This document shows positions 23,354 through 30,736 of a DNA stretch of 30,736 nt, in pieces. A program made the translations under genes and the position numbers. The notes beneath the pieces were generated by a model, which was not told where the DNA came from, searched no databases, and worked only from the letters and a program-made list of their open reading frames with translations. Position 1 is the stretch's first letter. The number at the start of each line of letters is the position of its first letter. This DNA is from Oscillospiraceae bacterium (GTDB taxonomy: Bacteria > Bacillota_A > Clostridia > Oscillospirales > Oscillospiraceae): assembly GCA_017415945.1 (NCBI GenBank), contig JAFQDR010000065.1, positions 1 through 30,736 of the forward strand. The letters run 5' to 3'.

Positions 23354-23734
23354 ATGGATTTGCAAACCTTATTGGATATGCGCTACCAGATCGTTGCGGT
23401 CATTTTGTTCTGCATTGGCTTTGCCACATTGTTCCTGCACCCCAATCTGATTAAAAAGATCATCGGTCTGAACCTGATGGACTCCGCGGTGTTTTTGATG
23501 CTGGCGGCGGTTGGCTATATTGACGGCGGTAAGGCTCCCATCATTGTGGACGGCATTACCGACGCGGCCTACTACATCAACCCCGTTCCCGGGGGCCTGG
23601 TGCTCACGGGCATCGTGGTTGCGGTCAGTACCACGGCATTTTTCCTTGCGCTCACCCAGAGACTGTATCATCTGTACCACACCTTGGACTTGGATGAGAT
23701 CCTGCTGCTGGCAAAGCAGGCACAGGAGGACTGA
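23354..23734 (+). CDS. mrpC: Mrp-type antiporter subunit C (NuoK-like)
   Basis: A 126 aa NuoK-related protein with three transmembrane segments. Typical features are LIKKIIGLNLMDSAVFLML and the loop with PVPGGLVLTGIVVAVSTTAF. In complex I and Mrp, NuoK/MrpC lies next to the antiporter-like subunits. A GAGGA site lies in the end of the upstream gene. After this gene the operon is interrupted by 271 bp holding a nested palindromic repeat. Confidence 0.94.
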   Translation: MDLQTLLDMRYQIVAVILFCIGFATLFLHPNLIKKIIGLNLMDSAVFLMLAAVGYIDGGKAPIIVDGITDAAYYINPVPGGLVLTGIVVAVSTTAFFLALTQRLYHLYHTLDLDEILLLAKQAQED

Positions 23735-23779
23735 TTTTTCCTATTTTATATAGGGGAAATGTGTTTGCCTGCGACTAAG

Positions 23780-23950
23780 CCTCCCCTGTGTAAGGGGAGG
23801 AGAGCCGAGGAACGAGGCTCGGAGGGCTTGTGCAGAAAGAGGTGAAATTCTCCATGAACTGCGGCGAAAAACCGACGTTCTGCTGTGACAACCCCTCAGT
23901 CAGCCGCTCGTACCTCGCGGCTGACAGCTCTCCTTACACAGGGGAGCCGG
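23780..23950. repeat. Nested palindromic repeat inside the antiporter operon (R5)
   Basis: CCTCCCC-N7-GGGGAGG (23780-23800); GAGCC-GAGGAACGA-GGCTC (23802-23820); GAGGGCTTGTG (23822-23832); about 55 bp of non-repetitive sequence; ACAACCCCTC (23888-23897); GTCAGCCGC-TCGTACCTC-GCGGCTGAC (23899-23925, perfect 9 bp stem); GCTCTCC...GGGGAGC (23927-23947). It occupies the only large gap in the operon (23735-24005) and would be transcribed. Confidence 0.85.
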
Positions 23951-24005
23951 TTCAAGAGGTTCGTTAAAATTTGAATTTTAGAAATTTTAGAAAGGGAGCG
24001 TGTTT

Positions 24006-25502
24006 ATGCCTTTTGTAAACAATGTCCCGTTTTTCAGTATATTTCTTGCCATGGTGGGCGGCGTGCTCATGCCCCTCATCAAGGATGGGCGCAAGGCCTT
24101 CCGTGTGACGGAGACGGTCACGGCGGTGATCGGTGTGCTGTCTGCTTGGCTGCTGGTGGAAACCACCCTTGGGGAGTACAGCTTCCGCTATATGATGGGG
24201 CACTTCCCCGCGCCTTGGGGCAATGAGCTCCGTGCAGGCCCTCTGGAGGCCATGCTGGCACTGGTGTTCTGCGTGGTCATGGTGCTGAGCATGGAGGGCG
24301 GCCGTCGGGATCTGTTCGACGACATCTCCGAAAACAAGCGGCACAATTACTGCCTGATGCTCAATCTTATGCTGGCTTCTTTGCTGGCACTGGTATACAC
24401 CAACGACGTATTCACCGCTTACGTGTTTATCGAAATCAATGCCATTACCGCCTGCGCCATTGTTATGGCACGCCGTCCCGGCAGGAGCCTTGTGGCGGCG
24501 GTGCGGTATCTGGTCATTTCCTGCGTGGGCTCGGGTCTGTTCCTTATGGGCATTACCCTGCTGTATACCTGTACCGGTCAGCTGCTGATGCCGGGTATGG
24601 ATGCGGCGGTGCAGGCACTGGCGGCAAGCGGAGATTACCGTGTGCCCCTGCTGATCTCCGTTGCACTGGTGACCATGGGTCTGGCCATTAAGTCCGCTCT
24701 GTTTCCCTTCTACGGCTGGCTGCCCAATGCCTACGCATCCGCAACCACCTCAGGCTCCGCGGTGCAGTCGGGTCTGATCTCCAAGGGCTATGTGATTTTG
24801 CTTATTAAGCTCATTTACCGTGTGTTCACTATGGAGGTCATGCGGGATCTGCACATTCTGCAGGTGCTGTTCGTCATGGGGCTCATGGGTATGATCGTGG
24901 CTTCCGTCCGTGCCTATCAGGAGCAGTCCACCAAGCGTATGCTGGGCTTCTCTTCTGCGGCGCAGGTGGCCTACATCTTCATGGGTGTGGGGCTGGGCTC
25001 TCATGTGGGCATCGTGGCGGCGGTTTATCAGATTCTGGCACACACCATCACCAAGCCTCTGCTGTTTACCTCTGCGGGGATGCTCATTCGCAGCTGCGGA
25101 GGCAACAAGAGCCTGAACGCCCTTCGGGGTACCGCACGGAAGAATCCTCTGGCGGGCGTTGCCTTTACCGTTGGGGGCTTGAGCCTCATCGGCATCCCCC
25201 TGCTGGCGGGCTTTGCGGCCAAGTATTATCTGGGCATTGCCGCTATGGGCGACCCGGGGAAGATGCTTGCGGCCATGCTGGTGCTTGCGGGCAGCTCTGT
25301 GCTGAACGCCATGTACTATCTGCCTGCTATTGTGGGCATTTGGTTCCCCGCTGACGAGACCAAGCCCGAGCCCATGGCTGCGGAGCGGGAGGATGTGGGC
25401 TTTATGGTCAGCACCGTAATCTTCCTTGTATTGAATGTGGTTCTGGGCGTTGCCATTGAACCGACGATCCGTATGATCGAGCTGGGGCTGAGACTCCTGT
25501 GA
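24006..25502 (+). CDS. Proton-translocating antiporter-like subunit 1 (NuoN/MrpD family)
   Basis: One of four large subunits related to the ion-pumping subunits of complex I. The ATG at 24006 has AAAGGGAG seven bases upstream, better than an in-frame GTG at 24000; the product is 498 aa with about 14 transmembrane segments. Key ion-path residues are present: Glu in AYVFIEINAITACAIV (TM5), Lys in GLAIKSALFPFYGWLPNAYA (TM7), and a His/Lys pair in QILAHTITKPLLFTSAG. It opens the second part of the operon after the repeat. Which of the four corresponds to MrpD cannot be settled from the sequence alone. Confidence 0.92.
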   Translation: MPFVNNVPFFSIFLAMVGGVLMPLIKDGRKAFRVTETVTAVIGVLSAWLLVETTLGEYSFRYMMGHFPAPWGNELRAGPLEAMLALVFCVVMVLSMEGGRRDLFDDISENKRHNYCLMLNLMLASLLALVYTNDVFTAYVFIEINAITACAIVMARRPGRSLVAAVRYLVISCVGSGLFLMGITLLYTCTGQLLMPGMDAAVQALAASGDYRVPLLISVALVTMGLAIKSALFPFYGWLPNAYASATTSGSAVQSGLISKGYVILLIKLIYRVFTMEVMRDLHILQVLFVMGLMGMIVASVRAYQEQSTKRMLGFSSAAQVAYIFMGVGLGSHVGIVAAVYQILAHTITKPLLFTSAGMLIRSCGGNKSLNALRGTARKNPLAGVAFTVGGLSLIGIPLLAGFAAKYYLGIAAMGDPGKMLAAMLVLAGSSVLNAMYYLPAIVGIWFPADETKPEPMAAEREDVGFMVSTVIFLVLNVVLGVAIEPTIRMIELGLRLL

Positions 25503-25523
25503 TGATTGAATTGAGGTGACACT

Positions 25524-26993
25524 ATGCAGCAGGAAATGCTGTTGGTACCCGTTTTGCTTCCCTTGCTGGGCGGGCTGCCTGTGTTTAAATTAAATGAACG
25601 AGAACCCCGCCGCATTTATGTGACCATGCTGCTGGCACTGGAGCTCATGTTCCTGCTGATGACCGATTGGCAGGGGGTGACGCTGCCTGTGCTGGAGCTG
25701 TGGGGCGGCGCCCGTATCGTGCTGGCTACGGACAGTGTCAGCAGGTTGTTTGCCTTTTTGGTGGCGGTACTGTGGCTCATTGTGTCGGTGTTCGCCGATG
25801 AATACATGACCCACGAGCGCAATCAAGCACGGTTCTTCGGGTATTATGTAACGTCTCTGGGTTCCCTCATAGGCATTTGTCTGGCGGGGAATCTGGTGAC
25901 CCTGTACCTGTTTTATGAAATGATGACCCTGCTGACGGTGTTCTTGGTTATCCACGCGGGCAACAACAAGGCCATCGATGCGGGCCTGAAGTATCTTGGC
26001 TTCTCCGTGTGCGGTGCGGCCTTGGGTCTGCTGGGGATGTTCTACCTGCAGCAGTTCCGGACCACGGACCTGTTTGTTGCGGGGGGTACCCTGGATGCGG
26101 CTGCGGCGGCTGCCAATGCAGGGGGGCTGCGTGTGGCACTGCTGCTGATGCTGCTGGGCTTCGGTGCAAAGGCGGGTGTCATGCCTTTGTTCGCGTGGCT
26201 GCCCACTGCTCACCCTGTGGCCCCCTCTCCCGCCAGTGCGGTGCTGTCGGGCCTCATCACCAAGATGGGCGTGCTGGCCATGATCCGTGTGATCTACTTC
26301 CAGTTCGGTGCCGACTTTTTGGCAGGCTCTTGGGTGCAGACCGTTTTGCTGTGCCTTGCCATTTTCACGGTGTTTATGGGCTCCATGCTGGCCTATAAGG
26401 AAAAGACTCTGAAAAAACGTCTGGCTTACTCCACTGTCAGCCAGGTGAGCTATATTTTGTTCGGCATCCTGCTGGTGAGTCCCGAGGGCTTTTACGGTGC
26501 GCTGCTGCAGCTGGTGTACCACGCCATCGCCAAGAACGGTCTGTTTATGGCGGCGGGTGCTATCATCTTCCATCTGTACAAGACCAAGGTCAATCAGCTG
26601 CAGGGCGCGGGGCTGAAGCTGCCATATATCATGTGGTGCTTTGCTCTGTACGCTCTGTCCCTCATCGGTATTCCTCCCACGGCGGGCTTTGTGAGCAAGT
26701 GGTACTTGGCACAGGGCGGCCTCGGCTTCGGCGTGCTTGGCATGGTGGGCACCGCGGTGCTGATGGTGTCCGCGCTGCTGACTGCGGGGTATCTGCTGCC
26801 CATCGTCACCGATGCCTTCTTCCCCGGGGAGAGCTTCCACGGGGAACGCCTGCACGAGCCCCAGAAGCAGCATCTGAACTGGCATATGCGTGGGCCTATG
26901 CTGGTACTGGCTGTGGGGGTCGTGGTGCTGGGTATTTTCCCCAACCTGCTGGATACCTTTACCGAGCCCATTATGGCTCTGCTGTTTTCTTAA
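25524..26993 (+). CDS. Proton-translocating antiporter-like subunit 2 (MrpD/NuoM family)
   Basis: A 489 aa protein with about 14 transmembrane segments. It keeps the TM5 glutamate (LYLFYEMMTLLTVFLVIH), the TM7 lysine (GFGAKAGVMPLFAWLPTAHP), STVSQVSYILFGI and a His/Lys segment (LVYHAIAKNGLFMAAGA). It starts 21 bp after subunit 1 with a GAGGTG site. Orthodox Mrp has one MrpD and one MrpA; here this is the second of four such subunits in series. Confidence 0.92.
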   Translation: MQQEMLLVPVLLPLLGGLPVFKLNEREPRRIYVTMLLALELMFLLMTDWQGVTLPVLELWGGARIVLATDSVSRLFAFLVAVLWLIVSVFADEYMTHERNQARFFGYYVTSLGSLIGICLAGNLVTLYLFYEMMTLLTVFLVIHAGNNKAIDAGLKYLGFSVCGAALGLLGMFYLQQFRTTDLFVAGGTLDAAAAAANAGGLRVALLLMLLGFGAKAGVMPLFAWLPTAHPVAPSPASAVLSGLITKMGVLAMIRVIYFQFGADFLAGSWVQTVLLCLAIFTVFMGSMLAYKEKTLKKRLAYSTVSQVSYILFGILLVSPEGFYGALLQLVYHAIAKNGLFMAAGAIIFHLYKTKVNQLQGAGLKLPYIMWCFALYALSLIGIPPTAGFVSKWYLAQGGLGFGVLGMVGTAVLMVSALLTAGYLLPIVTDAFFPGESFHGERLHEPQKQHLNWHMRGPMLVLAVGVVVLGIFPNLLDTFTEPIMALLFS

Positions 26994-27009
26994 AAGGGGG
27001 TAGAATAAT

Positions 27010-28455
27010 ATGTTGATGTTGATTTCTATTTTCTTCCCCATTCTCTCCGGTCTGGCTCTGCTGCTCAGCGGCACCGAGGATCGCTCCAAGCGTGAGCGCT
27101 GGGTCATCGGTACTGCGGCGATCACCGGGCTGCTGGCAATTACTGCGGTGCTGACGGGCTACGGCAAGGCACTGCCCTTGGTTCGCTTTGCACCCAATGT
27201 GGAGCTGGTGCTCCGTCCCGACGGTCTGGGCAGTGTGTTCGCTGTCATGGTCTCCGTTCTGTGGGTCATTGCCTCCTTCTACGCGCTGGAATATATGAAG
27301 CACGAGGGTGCGGAAACCCGCTTCTTCGCCTTCTTCCTTGCCAGCTTCGGCGTCACACTGGGTGTGGCCTTCTCCGCAAATATCCTCACCATGTACCTGT
27401 TCTATGAGCTGCTGACCTTGGCCACTCTGCCTCTGGTCATGCATGCCATGAACGGCAGGGCCCGCTATGCGGGTAAGACCTATATCCTGTATTCCATGAC
27501 AGGTGCGGGTCTGGGCTTCATCGCCATGGTGTTCCTCATGTATTACGGCGGCGGCAGCTTCGTGTACGGCGGCAGTCTGGCCTTTGAGGACGTGGCAAAC
27601 AACAATATGCTGCTGCCGGTCTATGTCATCGGCTTCTTCGGCTTCGGTGTCAAGGCGGCCATCTTCCCCTTCCATGGCTGGCTGCTGGATGCTTCCGTAG
27701 CACCCACTCCCGTTACCGCGCTGCTCCACGCCGTTGCGGTGGTAAAGTCGGGTGTGTTCGCGGTTATGCGTCTGACCTATTTTGCCTTCGGTGCGGATAT
27801 CCTGTTCGGCACCTGGGCCCAGACGGTAGTGGTGTGCGCGGCGGCCTTTACGCTGGTGTACGGCTCCGCAAACGGGCTCCGATCTCCCCACTTCAAGCGC
27901 AGACTGGCCTACTCTACCGTGTCCAACCTGTCCTACATATTGGTGGGCGTGGGCATGATGAGCCCCGCGGGTCTGGTGGCGGCGGTGGCACATATGCTGT
28001 TCCATGCGGTCAATAAGATCACCCTGTTCTTTGGCTGCGGCGCGGTATACTACAAGACCCACAAGGAATATGTATACGAGCTGCCCTATATCTCCAAGGA
28101 AATGCCCGTGACCATGGCAACCTTTGCGGTGACGGCATTGAGCCTTATGGGCGTGCCTCCCCTCTGCGGCTTCACAAGCAAGTGGCTGCTGGGTACTGCC
28201 GCTATGGGTACGGGGCTGAACCTTGGCTGGGTGGCAGCGGGCGCGCTGATCCTGTCCGCACTGCTGACGGCCCTGTATATGATGAGTATTCTCTTTGCGG
28301 CATACGCACCCGCATTCCGCAAAGAGACTGTGGAAAACCATGACCCCAATTGGCTCATGAAGGGGCCTCTTGTGGCACTGGCGGTGCTGTGTGTGAGTGT
28401 GTCTGTACTGGCGCAGCCTCTGCTGGCACTGGTCACCAAGCTGTTGGGGGTGTGA
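27010..28455 (+). CDS. Proton-translocating antiporter-like subunit 3 (NuoM family)
   Basis: A 481 aa protein with about 14 transmembrane segments. The glutamate (YLFYELLTLATLPLVMH), lysine (GFGVKAAIFPFHGWLLDA) and His-Asn-Lys segment (MLFHAVNKITLFFG) are conserved, so the ion path looks intact. The start follows subunit 2 by 16 bp with AAAAGGGGG upstream. The sequence clearly differs from subunits 1 and 2, so the tandem genes are old paralogues, not recent copies. Confidence 0.92.
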   Translation: MLMLISIFFPILSGLALLLSGTEDRSKRERWVIGTAAITGLLAITAVLTGYGKALPLVRFAPNVELVLRPDGLGSVFAVMVSVLWVIASFYALEYMKHEGAETRFFAFFLASFGVTLGVAFSANILTMYLFYELLTLATLPLVMHAMNGRARYAGKTYILYSMTGAGLGFIAMVFLMYYGGGSFVYGGSLAFEDVANNNMLLPVYVIGFFGFGVKAAIFPFHGWLLDASVAPTPVTALLHAVAVVKSGVFAVMRLTYFAFGADILFGTWAQTVVVCAAAFTLVYGSANGLRSPHFKRRLAYSTVSNLSYILVGVGMMSPAGLVAAVAHMLFHAVNKITLFFGCGAVYYKTHKEYVYELPYISKEMPVTMATFAVTALSLMGVPPLCGFTSKWLLGTAAMGTGLNLGWVAAGALILSALLTALYMMSILFAAYAPAFRKETVENHDPNWLMKGPLVALAVLCVSVSVLAQPLLALVTKLLGV

Positions 28456-28456
28456 T

Positions 28457-30400
28457 ATGATGTCTCAATTTTTGCTTCTGTTCTTAGTGCTGTTCCCCAC
28501 TCTGTGCGCCCCTGTGAGCTTCGGTGTGGGCAAATGGAACAAGCACTATCGTGATAATTTCGTGGCCGTGGCTACGGGCTTGGAGCTGGCTGCCGCTGTG
28601 GCACTGATGGTGGGGGGCGAGGCTGAGCTGCGACTGGACGGCGTATTGGGCATGGGTCTGCATTTTGCCGCTGACGGTTTCCGCTGTCTCATGGCTCTGA
28701 TCGCTGCCATCGGCTGGTTCGAGGCCACCCTCATGCTGCGGGAGTATTTTGCCCACAGCCGCTTCCGTAATCGCTACTATGCCTTTTGGCTGCTGACCCT
28801 CACGGGCACCGTGGGTGTGTTCCTGTCCGCGGACCTGTTTACCACCTTTGTGTTCTTTGAAGTGATGTCCTTTGCCTCTTGGGTCATGGTCATCCATACG
28901 GAAAAGCCCGATGCCATGAAGGCAGGGGAGACCTATTTGGCGGTTGCGGTCATCGGCGGTCTGGCTACCCTCATGGGTATCTTCATGCTGTATCATTTGC
29001 TGGGCACTCTGGAGATCGATGCCCTGTACGATGCGGCTTCCGCTGTGGAAAACAAGGGCTATCTGTGGGCTGCGGGACTGCTGACCTTGGTGGGCTTTGC
29101 TGCCAAGGCGGGCTCCTTCCCTCTGCATATCTGGCTGCCCACAGCCCACCCCGCCGCTCCCGCGCCTGCCTCTGCGGTGTTGTCGGGTGTTATCATCAAG
29201 ACGGGCGTGTTCGGGATTCTGGTATTGAGCACGCAGGTGTTCCGATATAACTACACTTGGGGGATGCTGATGCTGTTCCTCGGTGTCATTACCATGGTGC
29301 TGGGTGCGGTGCTGGCGGTGTTCTCCATTGACCTGAAGCGCACCTTCGCCTGCTCCTCCGTGTCTCAAATCGGCTTTATTCTCACGGGCATTGCCATGCA
29401 GTGTCTGCTGGGGCACCACAACGCACTGGCGGTGGACGGCACTCTGCTGCACATTGTCAACCATGCTTCCGTGAAGCTGATCCTGTTCCCTGCGGCGGGT
29501 GTCATTTACTGCACCGCCCATACCTTCGATTTCAATAAGATTCGGGGCTTCGGCAAGGATAAGCCTTGGCTTATGGCGGTTATGGCTGTTCCCATGGCGA
29601 GCCTTGCAGGTGTGCCCGGCTTAAACGGCTACGTCAGCAAGACCCTTCTCCACGAAAGCATTGTGGAATATATCCATCTGGTGCCCGAATCCGCAGCCTT
29701 GTTTACCGCTGTGGAATGGAGCTTCCTGTTTGCGGGCGGTCTGACGGCGGCATACATGCTGAAGGTGTTTGTATGTCTGTTTGTGCAGTCTCCCAACGAG
29801 GGGGCGCATTGGCATACGCCCTATGCAAGCAAGCTGTCTATGGGGACCTTGACCTGCCTTGCGGCGGTCATGCCCGTGCTGGGGCTGCTGCCCAATAAGA
29901 TCATGGACGGCATGGCGGCTCTGGGCAGAGGCTTTATGCACGGTCACGCTCCCGACCATGCGGTGCATTACTTCGCGTGGGTAAACCTGAAGGGTGCCCT
30001 CATCAGCCTGTGCATCGGCGCGGCAGTGTATCTGCTGGTGATCCGTCCCTTGCTCACCGAGCGGGACTGCAGCAGTGTACGGTATCCCAACCGCTGGCCC
30101 GAGAAGCTCAATCTGGAAACGGCGATTTATCGTCCCGTGGTTTGCGTGATTTTGCCCTTTATGGGTGCGATTGTTGCCCGACTGGGTGAGACTCTGGTGG
30201 ACGGTACCGTGGCTGTGCTGGGCAAGCTGCTGTATTACGGGCAGACTCGCACCGTGTCCCCCAATGAGGACGAGGGGTTCGCGGCCTATGACCGTGATCC
30301 CAAGCCCCGCATCGGCTTTAGATACTCCTTTGCCTACAGCATCATTCTCATGGGCGTGGGACTTTCCCTGTGCCTGTTGTATGTGCTGATGAAAGGATAA
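28457..30400 (+). CDS. Large proton-translocating subunit 4 (NuoL/MrpA/HyfB-like)
   Basis: The largest subunit, 647 aa from ATG 28457 (a second ATG at 28460 is equally possible); the frame extending back to 28397 overlaps subunit 3 and is unlikely. It has about 16 transmembrane segments. TM5 Glu (VFFEVMSFASWVMVIH), TM7 Lys (GFAAKAGSFPLHIWLPTAHP), SVSQIGFILTG and HIVNHASVKLILFP are conserved. A C-terminal extension after about residue 500 includes RPLLTERDCSSVRYPNRWPE and a final membrane helix, as in HyfB/NuoL-type subunits. The MbhD and MbhE parts fused to Bacillus MrpA are absent here, being encoded upstream. It is the last gene before a strong terminator. Confidence 0.9.
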   Translation: MMSQFLLLFLVLFPTLCAPVSFGVGKWNKHYRDNFVAVATGLELAAAVALMVGGEAELRLDGVLGMGLHFAADGFRCLMALIAAIGWFEATLMLREYFAHSRFRNRYYAFWLLTLTGTVGVFLSADLFTTFVFFEVMSFASWVMVIHTEKPDAMKAGETYLAVAVIGGLATLMGIFMLYHLLGTLEIDALYDAASAVENKGYLWAAGLLTLVGFAAKAGSFPLHIWLPTAHPAAPAPASAVLSGVIIKTGVFGILVLSTQVFRYNYTWGMLMLFLGVITMVLGAVLAVFSIDLKRTFACSSVSQIGFILTGIAMQCLLGHHNALAVDGTLLHIVNHASVKLILFPAAGVIYCTAHTFDFNKIRGFGKDKPWLMAVMAVPMASLAGVPGLNGYVSKTLLHESIVEYIHLVPESAALFTAVEWSFLFAGGLTAAYMLKVFVCLFVQSPNEGAHWHTPYASKLSMGTLTCLAAVMPVLGLLPNKIMDGMAALGRGFMHGHAPDHAVHYFAWVNLKGALISLCIGAAVYLLVIRPLLTERDCSSVRYPNRWPEKLNLETAIYRPVVCVILPFMGAIVARLGETLVDGTVAVLGKLLYYGQTRTVSPNEDEGFAAYDRDPKPRIGFRYSFAYSIILMGVGLSLCLLYVLMKG

Positions 30401-30404
30401 AAAC

Positions 30405-30433
30405 AAAAACCTCTGCGAAAGCAGAGGTTTTTT
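30405..30433 (+). terminator. Terminator of the antiporter operon
   Basis: AAAAACCTCTGC (30405-30416), tetraloop GAAA, GCAGAGGTTTTTT (30421-30433). A classical strong terminator, 4 bp past the stop codon. Confidence 0.95.
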
Positions 30434-30442
30434 CAAAATAAG

Positions 30443-30563
30443 GCTCTCCTTTTAAGGAGAGCTGTCATCCGCGAGGAACGAGCGGATGACTGAGAGGTAA
30501 TCATATTCATTCGACCTCTCCGAGCCTCGTTCCTCGGCCCACCTCCCCTTATCCAAGGGGAGG
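30443..30563. repeat. Nested palindromic repeat (R6)
   Basis: GCTCTCCTTTTAAGGAGAGC (30443-30462); GTCATCCGC-GAGGAACGA-GCGGATGAC (30464-30490, perfect 9 bp stem); GAGAGGT (about 30492-30498); CGACCTCTC (about 30512-30520); GAGCC-TCGTTCCTC-GGCCC (to about 30540); CCTCCCC...GGGGAGG (to 30563). Its hairpin loop is the same as in R5 while the stems differ. Confidence 0.85.
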
Positions 30564-30571
30564 CTTATAAA

Positions 30572-30598
30572 AAACGGACTTCCATTGGAAGTCCGTTT
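30572..30598. terminator. Hairpin with terminator-like form
   Basis: AAACGGACTTCC (30572-30583) and GGAAGTCCGTTT (30587-30598) form a perfect 12 bp stem with a 3 nt loop. It may end transcripts from either side; the U-tract is short. It lies between repeat R6 and the promoter of the last gene. Confidence 0.55.
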
Positions 30599-30614
30599 CA
30601 GCCTGTCAAAAAAA

Positions 30615-30643
30615 TAGACCACACCCTCTGTTTCTGGTATAAT
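30615..30643 (+). promoter_or_regulatory. Promoter of the terminal partial gene
   Basis: TAGACC (30615-30620), a 17 bp spacer and TATAAT (30638-30643) with TGG before the -10. The -10 sits in the loop of a 14 bp inverted repeat (30621-30634 / 30648-30661) whose right arm contains the ribosome binding site. Confidence 0.75.
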
Positions 30644-30665
30644 AGAAGAAACAGGGGGTGTTCTT

Positions 30666-30736
30666 ATGGAACGATGGAGAAAGAACGGTCGTAACGACGC
30701 ATATGTTATCGATGTAGATACGCTTGTTCCCGAAGA
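30666..30736 (+). CDS. Probable insertion-sequence transposase, 5' end only
   Basis: Only the first 23 codons are in the window. The reading MERWRKNGRNDAY then VIDVDTLVPE resembles the N-terminus of IS1182/IS4-type transposases, where a VPEDHLLR motif usually follows; that part is outside the window. AGGGGGTG lies five bases upstream. The upstream inverted repeat that can hide the ribosome binding site in readthrough transcripts supports a mobile-element origin. The family call is tentative because so little protein is visible. Confidence 0.55.
   Translation, partial: MERWRKNGRNDAYVIDVDTLVPE

Noticed and set aside
24000..24005. GTG at 24000 as the start of antiporter subunit 1
   Set aside because: Only 1 nt from the AAAGGGAG site; the ATG at 24006 has correct spacing.
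25590..28341. Two long minus-strand frames opposite the antiporter genes
   Set aside because: Their His/Gln/Arg-rich translations are typical of the antisense of hydrophobic membrane proteins; no start signals were seen.

Overview
The window reads as a piece of chromosome from an anaerobic Bacillota, most likely a gut clostridium of the Oscillospiraceae/Eubacteriales type. This is inferred from the Gram-positive hrcA-grpE-dnaK order with CIRCE operators, strong AGGAGG ribosome binding sites, sigma-A promoters, an SLH-domain secreted protein, an EtfAB-coupled lactate dehydrogenase, and dense GC-rich palindromic repeats between genes. No tRNA, rRNA, CRISPR array or phage was seen.

Left part, minus strand (about 1-7,400): the heat-shock operon hrcA-grpE-dnaK runs leftward from a sigma-A promoter overlapped by two interlocking CIRCE operators. 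dnaJ follows after a repeat-filled 553 bp gap and has its own promoter candidate. Further left lie an ECF sigma factor and a membrane-anchored protein that is probably its anti-sigma factor, overlapping by 8 bp.

Plus strand (7,750-11,250): an FAD-dependent 2-hydroxyacid (lactate/glycolate type) dehydrogenase followed by EtfB and EtfA, a probable electron-bifurcating lactate oxidation complex. The promoter region carries several inverted repeats.

Minus strand (11,265-19,520): a secreted protein with three SLH motifs, an HtrA-type serine protease domain and three beta-rich repeats; 4-alpha-glucanotransferase (MalQ); and a sugar ABC importer (lipoprotein plus two permeases, no ATPase) with a terminator-like hairpin between the binding protein and the permeases. 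Import of malto-oligosaccharides followed by MalQ processing is a reasonable but unproven reading.

Plus strand (19,680-30,740): a two-gene chromate-type transporter, then a ten-gene Mrp/Mbh-type cation/proton antiporter operon (E, F, G, DUF4040/MbhD, MbhE-MrpB fusion, C, and four large NuoL/M/N-like subunits) with no hydrogenase or oxidoreductase module in view. The window ends in the first codons of a probable IS transposase.

Two families of palindromic repeats fill almost every intergenic gap. One is a nested inverted repeat whose hairpins keep related GAG...CGA loops while their stems differ yet stay paired. The other is a short GC-rich palindrome followed by CTACGG. These repeats and the antiporter operon are the most unusual content.
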